In this document: positions 51,896-61,591 of the stretch, one piece after another
Position numbering within the stretch: position 1 is the first letter of the stretch
Layout of the letters: the number at the start of each line of letters is the position of its first letter
Assembly: GCA_020249285.1 (NCBI GenBank)
Contig: JADCFX010000001.1
Span: 62,001-126,000, forward strand
Origin: Roseomonas sp.
GTDB taxonomy: Bacteria > Pseudomonadota > Alphaproteobacteria > Acetobacterales > Acetobacteraceae
DNA length: 64,000 nucleotides
Direction of reading: 5' to 3'
Program-made: the position numbers and the translations under genes
Notes under the pieces: generated by a model
Database searches by the model: none
The model's input: only the letters and a program-made list of their open reading frames with translations
Told to the model about the DNA's origin: nothing

Positions 51896-53016
51896 TAGAT
51901 GGAGCCCCCGGCCCCGCCGAAAGCCTCGCCCTATGGCGCATTGCCCAGACCGAGGGTATTGGCCCGATGGGCTTTCGCCGCCTGCTCGCCCGGCATGGCA
52001 GCGGGGCGGCGGCGCTGGAGGCTTTGCCCCGTCTTCTCGCCAATCGCGAAACCCCGGCGCGCATTCCAAGCGCGGATGACGCGCGGCGAGAAGCCGATGC
52101 CATGGCGAAGCTCGGCGCGCGTTTCATCTTTTGGGGCAGTTCTCACTACCCGCCCTTGCTCGCTTTACTCGCGGATGCGCCGGCGATGCTCGCGGTGCAG
52201 GGCGATGCCGCTTTGGTGGCGCAGGTGCCAAGCTTCGCCATTGTGGGTGCCCGCAATGCCTCGGCTGCCGGTTGGCGCATCGCGGAAGATATTGCTGAGG
52301 AATTGACCAAGGCGGGTGTGCTGGTGATCTCCGGCCTCGCGCGCGGCGTGGATGCGGCGGCGCATCAGGGCGCCTTGCGTGCCGGGCGGACGCTTGCCGT
52401 GCTGCCCGGGGGCTTGGATGTTGCCTATCCGCCGGAAAACGCCGCGCTTCAGGCGCGGATTGGCCGTGAAGGCGCTGTGGTCGCGGAACATGCGCTTGGC
52501 ACCGCGCCGCTCGCGCGGCATTTCCCGAAGCGCAACCGGATCGTGGCCGGGCTTTCGCTTGGTGTGCTGGTGGTGGAAGCGGCTGAGCGATCAGGCACGC
52601 TGATCACCGCGCGCCTGGCCCTGGAAGCGGGGCGCGAGGTCTTCGCCATCCCCGGCAGCCCGCTTGATCCGCGCAGCCGCGGCGCCAATGACCTTATCCG
52701 CCAGGGTGCCCATCTGGTGGAAAGTGCCGCCGATGTGCTGGCGCATCTGCCCGAAGCGCCGAACGACACCCCGCTTTTTGCCTTGGCCCGCCAGCCGGAA
52801 ATCCCGGTATCTGAGGATGTCCCACCGGAAGCTACCCCCGGCGAATATGGTCAACTCATTGATTTGATTGGAATGGCACCGATATCTGTTGACGATCTTC
52901 TCCGGCGCTGTCACCTCTCACCCCCCGCGCTCCAGGCGGCGCTTGCTGATCTGGAACTGGAAGGCCGGGTGGATATGCTGCCCGGCCATCGGGTAGCGCT
53001 ATCCGGGCGAGGGTGA
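51892..53016 (+). CDS. dprA: DNA-processing protein DprA
   Basis: RecA-loading protein acting on incoming single-stranded DNA in natural transformation, 374 residues. N-terminal helix-hairpin-like region, Rossmann domain with VGARNASAAG, SGLARGVDAAAH and the later GTLITARLALE, and a C-terminal winged-helix-like domain (about 310-372). The gene begins inside one arm of a 7-bp inverted repeat. Presence of dprA alone does not show competence. Confidence 0.95.
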   Translation: MLDGAPGPAESLALWRIAQTEGIGPMGFRRLLARHGSGAAALEALPRLLANRETPARIPSADDARREADAMAKLGARFIFWGSSHYPPLLALLADAPAMLAVQGDAALVAQVPSFAIVGARNASAAGWRIAEDIAEELTKAGVLVISGLARGVDAAAHQGALRAGRTLAVLPGGLDVAYPPENAALQARIGREGAVVAEHALGTAPLARHFPKRNRIVAGLSLGVLVVEAAERSGTLITARLALEAGREVFAIPGSPLDPRSRGANDLIRQGAHLVESAADVLAHLPEAPNDTPLFALARQPEIPVSEDVPPEATPGEYGQLIDLIGMAPISVDDLLRRCHLSPPALQAALADLELEGRVDMLPGHRVALSGRG

Positions 53017-53027
53017 ATCGGGAAAGC

Positions 53028-55790
53028 ATGAGCGACGTTGTCGTTGTGGAATCGCCGGCCAAGGCGAAGACGATTGAAAAATATCTGGGCCGGGATTTCA
53101 CGGTATTGGCCTCCTATGGCCATGTCCGCGATCTGGAAGAAAAGGATGGCGCGGTCCTGCCGGATCAGGATTTCGCCATGCTCTGGGGCAAGGACCCGCG
53201 CGGCGAACAGCAAGTGGGCCGCATTGCGGCTGCGCTGAAGGGCGCCAAGCGATTGTTTCTGGCAACCGACCCGGACCGTGAAGGGGAAGCGATTTCCTGG
53301 CATGTGAAGGATATGCTGGCCGAGCGCGGGGCGCTGAAGGGCAAGCATGTTCAGCGCATCACCTTCAATGAAATCACCAAGCGCGCCGTACAATATGCGG
53401 TGGCGCATCCGCGCGATTTGGATCAGCCGCTGATCGAAGCCTATCTGGCGCGGCGCGCGCTGGATTATCTGGTGGGCTATACGCTTTCGCCGGTGCTGTG
53501 GCGGAAGCTGCCTGGTTCGCGTTCTGCGGGGCGTGTGCAATCGGTGGCGCTGCGCCTGATTTGCGAACGCGAAGCGGAAATCGAAGCCTTTCGTGCGCGC
53601 GAATATTGGTCCATTGAAGGCCGCTTCACCACGGCGGCGGGCGCGCCTTTCACCGCGCGGCTCACGCATCTTGAAGGCCGCAAGCTGGAACAATTCGACC
53701 TGCCGGATGAAGCGTCGGCACTGCGCGCAAAGACGCTGGCCGAAGGTGGCAGCTATAGCGTGGCGTCGGTCGAAAAGCGCCGCGTGCGGCGGAACCCTCC
53801 GCCGCCCTTCATGACCTCCACACTGCAGATGGAAGCATCGCGCAAGCTTGGCATGGGCGCGCAGCAAACCATGCGCACGGCGCAGGCTTTGTATGAGGCC
53901 GGCCACATTACCTATATGCGGACGGATGGCGTGACCATGGCGCGCGAAGCCATCGCCGCCATTCGTGATCACGTGAAAAGCGCCTTCGGGCCGAATTACA
54001 TGCCCGCCGCGCCGCGCGAATATGCCTCCAAGGCGAAGAACGCGCAGGAAGCGCATGAAGCGATTCGCCCGACGGACGTAACGCGCAGCCCCGAGACGAT
54101 GGGCGGCGAATTGGAAGGCGCTCAGGCCAGGCTTTATGATTTGATCTGGAAGCGCGCGGTCGCGTCACAAATGGCGTCCGCCGAGATGGATCAAACGGCG
54201 GTGGATATCGCCGCCAAGGATGCCCGCGCGCAATTCCGCGCGACCGGTTCCGTGATTGCCTTTGACGGTTTCCTGAAGCTGTATCGCGAAGATGAGGATG
54301 ATCGCGCGGCAGATGCACGCGCCGGCATCGCGCCCGGCAGCGCACCCGCCGAAGATGATGAAAGCCGTATCCTGCCGCCGATGCGGGAGAAGGAAGCGCT
54401 GAAGCACGGCGACATCGCCGCAAGCCAGCATTTCACCCAGCCGCCACCGCGTTATTCCGAAGCGTCATTGGTGAAGCGGCTGGAAGAACTCGGCATTGGC
54501 CGGCCTTCCACCTATGCGTCCATCCTGCAACGCTTGCAGGATTTGAAATATGTCACGCTCGAAAAACGGCGTTTTATTGCGCAGGATCTGGGGCGCATGG
54601 TCACCACCTTCCTGGTGCGATTTTTCGAGAAATACGTGGATACTGGCTTCACCTCCGCCATGGAGGAAAAGCTCGATGAAATCTCCGGTGGTCGTGCCGA
54701 ATGGCGCGCGGTGATGCATGTTTTCTGGGATGAATTCTCCCGCGCGGTGGAAGCGACCAAGGATCTGAAAGTGCGCGATGTGATTGACGCGCTGGATGAG
54801 GATTTGGGGCCGCATATCTTCCCCGCGCGCGGCGATGGCACGGACCCGCGTGTGTGCCCAACTTGCGCTGCGGGCAGGCTGGGGCTGCGGCTCGGGCGCG
54901 GTGGCGCCTTTATCGGGTGCTCCAACTACCCTGAATGCCGTTACACGCGCCCCTTCGGCGTGGGCTCAGCCGATGGCGAAGGTGCCAGCGCAGATCGCGA
55001 ATTGGGCAAGGACCCTGCAACGGGCCAGGCGGTCACGATGCGGCGCGGGCCTTACGGCGTTTATGTGCAGCTTGGTGAGCCTGGTACCGATGCCAAAGGC
55101 AAGCCCACCAAGCCGCGCCGCGCGAGCCTGGCTGCCGGGCAGAACCCGGATGGCATGACGCTGGAAGCGGCCCTCGGCTTGCTCTCCCTGCCGCGCGTGA
55201 TTGGGATTGATCCTGAAAGCCAGGAGGAAATCACGGCGGGGCTTGGCCGTTTCGGCGCCTATGTTCGCTGTGGCAGCATCTTCAAATCCTTGGACAAGGA
55301 TGATGATGTGCTGACGGTTGGCCTCAATCGCGCCATTGCCCTTCTGGCTGATGCGCGGTCGCGCATCCGTGAATTGGGCGCTCACCCCAAGGACGGGGAG
55401 ATGGTGGTGGTGCGCAAAGGCCGCTTTGGGCCTTACGCGCAGCATGGGCGGACCGTGGCCAATCTGCCGCGGGATCTGGCGATGGAAGACGCAGAGCTTG
55501 CCGATATGGTCACGCTACTTGCCGAAAAGGGCAAGGAGATGAAGGCGCGCGGTGCCGCAGCCCGCAAGGGTGCCAAGGGTGGTGCGCGCAAGGCTGCGGC
55601 CAGCGCGGCGCCGACCAAGCCCGTAGCCAAGGCAAAACCTGCTGCCAAGGCCAAGGCCGCCCCGGTGAAAGCCAAGCCCGCCGCGAAGCCAAAAGCCGCC
55701 ACCGCCGCCAAGCCGAAGGCCGCGCCCGCCAAGGCCAAGCCTGCGGCCAAAGCCAAAGCCAAGCCCACCGCCCGCAAGAGCAGCCGCTGA
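53028..55790 (+). CDS. topA: DNA topoisomerase I
   Basis: Type IA topoisomerase relaxing negative supercoils, 920 residues. TOPRIM domain at the N-terminus (VVVESPAKAKTIEKYLG, later DPDREGEAISWH), the catalytic Tyr296 in ITYMRTDG, one four-Cys zinc finger (CPTC to CSNYPEC, about 607-630), then C-terminal repeat domains and a Lys/Ala/Pro-rich tail of about 70 residues that probably binds DNA or RNA. ATG at 53028 is chosen over a GTG five codons upstream that overlaps dprA. Confidence 0.96.
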   Translation: MSDVVVVESPAKAKTIEKYLGRDFTVLASYGHVRDLEEKDGAVLPDQDFAMLWGKDPRGEQQVGRIAAALKGAKRLFLATDPDREGEAISWHVKDMLAERGALKGKHVQRITFNEITKRAVQYAVAHPRDLDQPLIEAYLARRALDYLVGYTLSPVLWRKLPGSRSAGRVQSVALRLICEREAEIEAFRAREYWSIEGRFTTAAGAPFTARLTHLEGRKLEQFDLPDEASALRAKTLAEGGSYSVASVEKRRVRRNPPPPFMTSTLQMEASRKLGMGAQQTMRTAQALYEAGHITYMRTDGVTMAREAIAAIRDHVKSAFGPNYMPAAPREYASKAKNAQEAHEAIRPTDVTRSPETMGGELEGAQARLYDLIWKRAVASQMASAEMDQTAVDIAAKDARAQFRATGSVIAFDGFLKLYREDEDDRAADARAGIAPGSAPAEDDESRILPPMREKEALKHGDIAASQHFTQPPPRYSEASLVKRLEELGIGRPSTYASILQRLQDLKYVTLEKRRFIAQDLGRMVTTFLVRFFEKYVDTGFTSAMEEKLDEISGGRAEWRAVMHVFWDEFSRAVEATKDLKVRDVIDALDEDLGPHIFPARGDGTDPRVCPTCAAGRLGLRLGRGGAFIGCSNYPECRYTRPFGVGSADGEGASADRELGKDPATGQAVTMRRGPYGVYVQLGEPGTDAKGKPTKPRRASLAAGQNPDGMTLEAALGLLSLPRVIGIDPESQEEITAGLGRFGAYVRCGSIFKSLDKDDDVLTVGLNRAIALLADARSRIRELGAHPKDGEMVVVRKGRFGPYAQHGRTVANLPRDLAMEDAELADMVTLLAEKGKEMKARGAAARKGAKGGARKAAASAAPTKPVAKAKPAAKAKAAPVKAKPAAKPKAATAAKPKAAPAKAKPAAKAKAKPTARKSSR

Positions 55791-55791
55791 C

Positions 55792-58056
55792 ATGCCCCGC
55801 CGCGGCCCGCCGGTGAAAGGCCATAAGGCCCGATCCCGCGCCGCTTCCGGCCCGGCGGCGAGTGCCAAACGTCGCGGCACGGCGCTCCAAGCTGCTGCGA
55901 CGGCAGGCGAGCTTCCTTCCAAGGCCGCGCTGCGCGGGTTTCTCGCGGAAGCTAAGGGCCGTGTGACGAAATCCGAAATCGCCCGCGCTTTTGGGCTGAG
56001 TACGGATCAGCGCCCGGCACTCCGCCACATGATGCGCGAATTGGCCGAAGAAGGCGGCGCAAGCCCTGCCGGCAAACGCGCCATCATCGCGCCAGGCCGG
56101 CTGCCCGATATGGCGCCGGTGGAGGTGACCGGCACAGACCCGGATGGCGACCCCATCGCGCGCCCGCTGCAATGGCAGGGCGAGGGCCGCCCGCCCATCA
56201 TCTATATGCGCCCGGAAGGCAAAGGCCGCCCGGCGCTGGCGGTTGGCGAACGCGTACTCGCACGCCTCAAGCCCATCGGTGCCGGTAAATATGAAGGCCG
56301 CACTTTCAAGCGCATCGCGGGCGGCGCTCCGGCACGGATCCTGGGCGTTTATGAGGAAGGGCGGATCATCCCAACCGATCGGCGCCAGAAGGGCGAATGG
56401 ATGGTCCCGCCCGGTGAAGCGGGCGGCGCCAAGCCGGGCGATATTGTGCTGGCGGAACCCTTGCCCGCCACGCGGCATTTCGGCCCCAAGCCCGCGCGGA
56501 TTATTGAAAGCCTGGGCGTCATGGGCGAACCACGCTCGGTCTCACTCATCTGCATCCATGCACATGGCATCCCCGATGTCTTTCCTGCCGAGGCGGTCCA
56601 CCAAGCCGAAGGGGCGAAGGGTGTGACCGCGCGCGGGCGCGTTGATTTGCGCGACCTGCCCTTGGTGACAATTGATGGCGATGATGCGCGTGATTTCGAT
56701 GATGCCGTGCATGCCGAAGCCGATGGCGCCGGCTGGAAGGTCACGGTCGCCATCGCCGATGTCGCGCATTATGTCGGCCCTGACAGCCATCTGGACCGCG
56801 AAGCCTGGGCGCGCGGCAATTCGGTTTATTTCCCCGATCGCGTTGTGCCCATGCTGCCGGAGGCGCTTTCCAATGGTTGGTGCAGCCTGCGCCCACGCGA
56901 AGATCGTGGCTGCCTTTTCGTGGAAATGCGCTTTGATGGCGCGGGGCGAAAGACCGGGCATCGCTTCGGGCGCGGCATCATGCGTTCCGCCGCGCGGCTG
57001 ACTTACGAACAGGCGCAAGCGAGTTTCGAAGCGGGCGAGGAGCCGGAAGGATTGGCGCCCGGCCATATGGCGAGCCTTTACGGCGCCTTCCGCGCCCTGC
57101 TGGCCGCACGCGAAGCACGCGGTACGCTTGATTTGAACCTGCCGGAACGCCGCGTATTGCTGGATGACAAAGGGCGCGTCAGCGCGGTGGTGCCGCGCGC
57201 GCGACTCGATTCCCATCGGCTGATCGAAGAATTCATGGTCGCCGCCAATGTTTGCGCGGCGGAGGAACTCGAACGCCTGATCCAGCCCTGCATGTACCGG
57301 GTGCATGACCGGCCTTCGGATTTGAAGTTGGAAGGGCTTAGGCAATTCCTGCGCAGCATGGAATTGTCTCTCCCGCCCGGGGATCGGCTGCATCCGCGTG
57401 ATTTCGCGGCGCTGCTCGCTGAAGTTAAGGAAAGCCCGCATGAACGGCTGGTGCATGAAACCGTGTTGCGGAGCCAATCCCAGGCTGCTTATGCGCCGGA
57501 TAATCTCGGGCATTTCGGCTTGGCCTTGGCGCGTTATGCGCATTTCACCTCTCCCATTCGGCGCTATGCGGATTTGCTCGTGCATCGCGCGCTGATCCGC
57601 GGCTTGAAGCTTGGCAGCGATGGGCTTGCGGAAGTGGAAGCGGCGCGGTTTCTGGAAACCGGCGAACACATCACCGCAACCGAACGCCGCGCGGCGGCGG
57701 CGGAACGCGATGCGGTTGATCGCTACCTTGCGGCATATATGTCAGAGCGCGTGGGAAATTTATTCGCCGCGCGCATTTCAGGGGTGACACGCTTCGGACT
57801 GTTTGTCACTTTGGAGGAGAATGGCGCGAGCGGCATCGTACCGCTTGGCTCATTGCCGGATGATAGATGGGATCAGGACGAAGCCACGCAACGCCTGGCT
57901 GGTCGCAGGACAGGTCTGACCTTCACGCTGGGTCAGTCCGTGGAAGTGCGCCTGAAGGAAGCGACCGCGCGCACGGGCGGGATGGTATTTCACATCATGC
58001 AGGGCATTCCCCAACGCACGGGCCGGCAGGCGCCGCCGCGGCGTGGACGGCGCTGA
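55792..58056 (+). CDS. rnr: Ribonuclease R
   Basis: 3'-5' exoribonuclease of the RNB family, 754 residues, able to digest structured RNA. An N-terminal basic and winged-helix region precedes cold-shock-like domains, the RNB catalytic core (DGDDARDFDDAV, about 300-311, with the metal-binding Asp cluster) and a C-terminal S1 domain (about 640-725). Starts one base after the topA stop. Confidence 0.95.
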   Translation: MPRRGPPVKGHKARSRAASGPAASAKRRGTALQAAATAGELPSKAALRGFLAEAKGRVTKSEIARAFGLSTDQRPALRHMMRELAEEGGASPAGKRAIIAPGRLPDMAPVEVTGTDPDGDPIARPLQWQGEGRPPIIYMRPEGKGRPALAVGERVLARLKPIGAGKYEGRTFKRIAGGAPARILGVYEEGRIIPTDRRQKGEWMVPPGEAGGAKPGDIVLAEPLPATRHFGPKPARIIESLGVMGEPRSVSLICIHAHGIPDVFPAEAVHQAEGAKGVTARGRVDLRDLPLVTIDGDDARDFDDAVHAEADGAGWKVTVAIADVAHYVGPDSHLDREAWARGNSVYFPDRVVPMLPEALSNGWCSLRPREDRGCLFVEMRFDGAGRKTGHRFGRGIMRSAARLTYEQAQASFEAGEEPEGLAPGHMASLYGAFRALLAAREARGTLDLNLPERRVLLDDKGRVSAVVPRARLDSHRLIEEFMVAANVCAAEELERLIQPCMYRVHDRPSDLKLEGLRQFLRSMELSLPPGDRLHPRDFAALLAEVKESPHERLVHETVLRSQSQAAYAPDNLGHFGLALARYAHFTSPIRRYADLLVHRALIRGLKLGSDGLAEVEAARFLETGEHITATERRAAAAERDAVDRYLAAYMSERVGNLFAARISGVTRFGLFVTLEENGASGIVPLGSLPDDRWDQDEATQRLAGRRTGLTFTLGQSVEVRLKEATARTGGMVFHIMQGIPQRTGRQAPPRRGRR

Positions 58057-59627
58057 GCCAGCGCGCGCGGCTGATCCTTTCCGCGTTATTGGTTGTGCTG
58101 GCGTGTCTTTCCGCCGTGCCGGTTGGCGTGGCGCTGGCCCAGGATGTGCCGCGTGCTGGCGCGCATGAAGCCATCCCTGCCTTCCCACTAGAGGAAATGC
58201 GCCAGGTTTTCTCTGCCGGCTTTGCCGCCATTCTGGATAGGCATATGGAACGCGCGCTGCCGAGTGATTTGATCACCTGGGGCCTCGCTGGATTTACCGC
58301 TACCGATGCCGGGCTCAGGGTTGAACGGCAGGGCCGGGAATTGCGCCTGATGCGCGGGCGCCGGGCCGTGTTCAGCCGTTCCATGCCGAGCGATTCGCTT
58401 CGCGGCGCGCCAGAGGCGATTGGCATGACTGCGGCTGAGTCGCTATTGCATTTTCAGGAAGCCGCCTGGGCCGCATCACCCGCCATTCGGGACACGAAGC
58501 GCGATGCGCTGCTGCGTGCGAGCTTCAACGCCATTTTCGGCCATCTTGACCCCTTCAGCCGCTATGTGACGCCCGAAGAAGCGCAGCTTGCGCGCGAGAG
58601 GCGCCTTGGCCAGGGCAGTGTCGGGCTACGCCTTATGGTGCAGCGCGGCCAGGTGCTGGTGGCGGCGGTGACCCCGAATAGTCCGGCGGCAGGTGCTGGC
58701 ATTCGTGTGGGTGACCGGCTGGTGATGGTGGATGACGAAATGGTCTTCGCCAATGACCTGCCCGGCGCGGAGCTGTTGATGGAAGGGGCGGCGGAGACGG
58801 AAGTGGTTCTGGTGACGCAGCGCGCCGGGCGAAGGCGGAGCACGACACTGCGCCGCGTCGCCCAGCGCGTGGAGACGGTAACAGCTGAAACCCGCGATGG
58901 TGTGCTGCATCTGCGCATCTCGGGCTTCACCGCGCTGACCTCTGCCCAGGTGACGGGCTTTGTGGAGGCTGCCTTTGCGGGCGCCAATCCGCCGCGCGGC
59001 TTGGTGTTGGATTTGCGCGGCAATCGCGGCGGCATCCTGACCCAGGCGGTTGCGGTTGCGGATATTTTCCTCGTTGGCGGGGAGATTGTGGGCACCGCCG
59101 GGCGCCATCCGGAGGCCAATCGGCGCTACGGCGCATCGGATAGTGACCTGGCGCAAGGGCGGCCCATTGTGGTGATGGTGGATGGACGCACCGCCTCGGC
59201 GGCGGAGATTCTGGCCGCGGCCTTGGCGGAACGCGGCCGTGCAGCCGTGCTGGGCACCGGCACCCAGGGCAAGGGCTTGGTCCAAATCCTGCTGCCCTTG
59301 CCAAATGGCGGCGAATTGCAGCTGAGCTGGTCCCGCATTGTCATGCCCTCTGGCTGGCCCTTACAGGGGGCGGGGTTATTGCCGGCGCTCTGCACCGCAG
59401 GTGGTGCTGAGGCAGCGGCGGGGGCGCTGGTGGCGCTGCGTGCGGGGCAGCAGCCCATGGGCGCGTTCCTGGCGCGGCTCCGCGCGCTGCGCCCGCCGGT
59501 CGCGGCGCTGGACGCAGAAGCTCTGCGCGAAACCTGCCCTGGGCCGGATGGGGTGGAGCGGGAAGCGGATCTCGCCCAGGCATTGGTGACGGACACAACA
59601 GCCTATCAGGCGGCTTTGATGCGGTGA
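58053..59627 (+). CDS. S41 family C-terminal-processing-type peptidase, possible CTG start
   Basis: Exported Ser/Lys protease, about 524 residues. A PDZ domain (about 185-275) precedes the S41 core with the catalytic Ser in GRTASAAE and the Lys in GTQGKGL. The only leader that gives a complete signal peptide (basic SQRAR, then a hydrophobic stretch ending ALAQ) begins at a CTG at 58053 overlapping the rnr stop (CTGA). In-frame TTG 58089 and GTG 58095 would remove the basic end and part of the hydrophobic core; the nearest upstream in-frame ATG (57867) lies 190 bases inside rnr. The start therefore remains uncertain. Confidence 0.8.
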   Translation: MSQRARLILSALLVVLACLSAVPVGVALAQDVPRAGAHEAIPAFPLEEMRQVFSAGFAAILDRHMERALPSDLITWGLAGFTATDAGLRVERQGRELRLMRGRRAVFSRSMPSDSLRGAPEAIGMTAAESLLHFQEAAWAASPAIRDTKRDALLRASFNAIFGHLDPFSRYVTPEEAQLARERRLGQGSVGLRLMVQRGQVLVAAVTPNSPAAGAGIRVGDRLVMVDDEMVFANDLPGAELLMEGAAETEVVLVTQRAGRRRSTTLRRVAQRVETVTAETRDGVLHLRISGFTALTSAQVTGFVEAAFAGANPPRGLVLDLRGNRGGILTQAVAVADIFLVGGEIVGTAGRHPEANRRYGASDSDLAQGRPIVVMVDGRTASAAEILAAALAERGRAAVLGTGTQGKGLVQILLPLPNGGELQLSWSRIVMPSGWPLQGAGLLPALCTAGGAEAAAGALVALRAGQQPMGAFLARLRALRPPVAALDAEALRETCPGPDGVEREADLAQALVTDTTAYQAALMR

Positions 59628-59652
59628 AGCAGCGGTAGGCTTGCTTTTCCAC

Positions 59653-59680
59653 TTGACGAAAACGCCGGCATGCTTAGGAA
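59653..59680 (+). promoter_or_regulatory. Candidate promoter of rpmG
   Basis: TTGACG (59653-59658), preceded by C as in the CTTGAC element common in Alphaproteobacteria, then 16 bases and TAGGAA (59675-59680). The leader that follows contains the hairpin CCGGCC/GGCCGG (59697-59712). Confidence 0.4.
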
Positions 59681-59731
59681 AGGTCCAACGAAACCTCCGG
59701 CCGAGCGGCCGGCGGTCTGGAGCTTTTGACC

Positions 59732-59899
59732 ATGGCCAAATCGAATACCATCCTCATTCGCCTCGTGAGCAGCGCGGAGACGGGCTATTTCTACGTGACA
59801 AAGAAGAACACGCGGAACATGACCGGCAAGATGGAAAAAAAGAAGTATGATCCGGTGGCGCGCAAGCACGTTGTCTTCCGCGAAGCTAAGATCAAATAA
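59732..59899 (+). CDS. rpmG: 50S ribosomal protein L33
   Basis: 55-residue L33 of the large ribosomal subunit. It starts [20 protein letters not shown] and contains TKKNTRN and a basic C-terminus ending REAKIK, all standard. The form lacks the zinc-binding Cys pairs, as in most Proteobacteria. It has its own likely promoter upstream and a strong terminator 40 bases downstream. Confidence 0.96.
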   Translation: MAKSNTILIRLVSSAETGYFYVTKKNTRNMTGKMEKKKYDPVARKHVVFREAKIK

Positions 59900-59938
59900 T
59901 GCTGCGCGCCGCATAGGCGCTGCGATGATGATTGCGCC

Positions 59939-59964
59939 AAGGGCGGGTTTTCCCGCCCTTTTTG
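59939..59964 (+). terminator. Intrinsic terminator after rpmG
   Basis: AAGGGCGGG, loop TTTT, CCCGCCCTT continuing into a run of five T in total. Perfect 9-bp stem; the clearest rho-independent terminator in the window. The A-rich left arm may also serve the minus-strand pleD gene that ends at 60029. Confidence 0.9.
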
Positions 59965-60028
59965 CGTTGCTGCGCCAGCATCCGGTGCGCCAAGGTTACT
60001 TGCTGACGCGGGGACGCCCCACGCATAA

Positions 60029-61402
60029 CTACACGGGGCGCCAATCCACCTCAGTCGCGGCTTCCACGCAGTTTCGCCCCGAAGCCTTGGCGCGATACAT
60101 TGCAGAATCAGCCGCAGCGATCAGCGACTCGGCTTCCATATGGCTCGATGATAACGCGCTGCCGATACTAACCGTGACGGGCAGCTTGGCCTGGCCCAGG
60201 TCAATCGGGCGGTCAGCGATGGCGGAGCGAAGCCTTTCGGCGATCACCGCCGTCTCCTCCGCCCCCGCGCCCGACATCACCACCAGGAATTCCTCACCGC
60301 CATAGCGCGCAACAATATCGGAAGCGCGCACATGCTCACGCAACCGCGCCGCCACTTCGCGCAAAGCCGCATCGCCCGCTGCATGGCCGTAATAATCATT
60401 GAGCGGCTTGAAGCGGTCCACATCAATCATCAGCACGCCGCTGGCGGTGCCGGCACGCAGCAGGGATTCCAGATGGCGAAACACGTAACGGCGATTGCGC
60501 AGCCCGGTCAGCCCATCCGTGACCGCCAATTCAAGCGACCGGTCAAATTCCGCCCGCAAGCGTAGCTGATAACGCCGGCGCCGTACCTGGTTGCGCACCC
60601 GCGCGCGCAATTCTTCCTCATTGATTGGGCGCAGTACGTGATCGGAAGCACCCAATTCAAAGGCGCGCAGCACCAAGTCGCGTTGTTCCTCATCCGCGAT
60701 CAGCATCAGCGGCAGGTCGCGCGTTTCCGCCTCAGCCCGGAGGCGAGAGGCAAGCCTCAGCGGATCACCTTCCCGCATGGGGAGCGAGGTCAGGACCAGA
60801 TCATAATGCGACTGCGGGTCCTGTAGCTTGGCCCAGACCAATTTCTCGTCGCGGCATTGCTCAAGCGCCATGCCATCGGCGGCCAGGGCGGTGGAAAGCG
60901 CCGCGGCCTCAGCCCCATTATCGGAGAGCAACAGGACTTTCGCGCCCTCAAAATCCTCGGGCGGCGCGCTTGGGGGTTCAAAACCCAGATCGCGCACTGT
61001 CTCAGCACGTAGCCGCCAGGCATCCAGCACCTGCTTGACGCGTAACAGGGCGCGGAGCCGGGCGAAAAGGGTCGCCTGATCCACCGGCTTGACCAGGAAA
61101 TCATCTGCGCCAGCATCAAGCCCGCGCACGCGTTCGCTTTGGTCATTGAGCGAGGTGACCATGACCACCGGGATATGCGCCGTGATCGGCTGTGCCTTCA
61201 GGCGGCGGCAGGCTTCAAAGCCATCCATCACCGGCATGAGCACATCCAGTAGGATGATATCGGGCGACCAGCGCTGTGCGAGCGTGATGGCCTCAGCGCC
61301 CGAAGCCACGCCGACAACCTCAAAATACTCATCCTGCAACCGGGCTTCGAGCAGCTTCCGATTGGGCAGGCTGTCATCCACCACCAGGACCCGCGCTGTC
61401 AT
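60029..61402 (-). CDS. pleD: PleD-type response regulator, diguanylate cyclase
   Basis: Two receiver domains plus a GGDEF domain, 457 residues. REC1 has the acidic pair Asp9-Asp10 and phospho-acceptor Asp53 in LLDVLMP. REC2 (about 153-275) has Ser in the place of the acceptor Asp, as expected for an adaptor-type receiver. The GGDEF domain has the active motif GGEEF preceded by the inhibitory RxxD site (RASD). It should make cyclic di-GMP on phosphorylation, controlling the motile-to-sessile switch. Convergent with rpmG, a neighbourhood seen in other Alphaproteobacteria. Confidence 0.93.
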   Translation of the reverse strand: MTARVLVVDDSLPNRKLLEARLQDEYFEVVGVASGAEAITLAQRWSPDIILLDVLMPVMDGFEACRRLKAQPITAHIPVVMVTSLNDQSERVRGLDAGADDFLVKPVDQATLFARLRALLRVKQVLDAWRLRAETVRDLGFEPPSAPPEDFEGAKVLLLSDNGAEAAALSTALAADGMALEQCRDEKLVWAKLQDPQSHYDLVLTSLPMREGDPLRLASRLRAEAETRDLPLMLIADEEQRDLVLRAFELGASDHVLRPINEEELRARVRNQVRRRRYQLRLRAEFDRSLELAVTDGLTGLRNRRYVFRHLESLLRAGTASGVLMIDVDRFKPLNDYYGHAAGDAALREVAARLREHVRASDIVARYGGEEFLVVMSGAGAEETAVIAERLRSAIADRPIDLGQAKLPVTVSIGSALSSSHMEAESLIAAADSAMYRAKASGRNCVEAATEVDWRPV

Positions 61403-61448
61403 GCCGGGGTGATCCTATGGAGCAAGGCGTCAGGCAATGCCAAATGCA

Positions 61449-61476
61449 CCATTTCCATTGAAATGAATGGAAATGG
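61449..61476. promoter_or_regulatory. 11-bp inverted repeat upstream of pleD
   Basis: CCATTTCCATT and AATGGAAATGG form a perfect inverted repeat with a 6-base spacer, centred about 60 bases before the pleD ATG. It is AT-rich relative to its surroundings and has no U-run, so an operator for a dimeric regulator is more likely than a terminator of the glyoxalase-like gene. Confidence 0.45.
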
Positions 61477-61591
61477 CGATAGGGCGCCGTTAAGGTGATG
61501 GCGGATGGGGCAATAAATTCTTCCCATGCGGGAAATATGTCCTCAAGTTACGCGGATAGATAGAGCTTTCCAGCGTTTCTACCCGCTCATT

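Noticed and set aside
55560..55785. Low-complexity repeat region
   Set aside because: It is the Lys/Ala-rich tail of topoisomerase I, common in this enzyme group.
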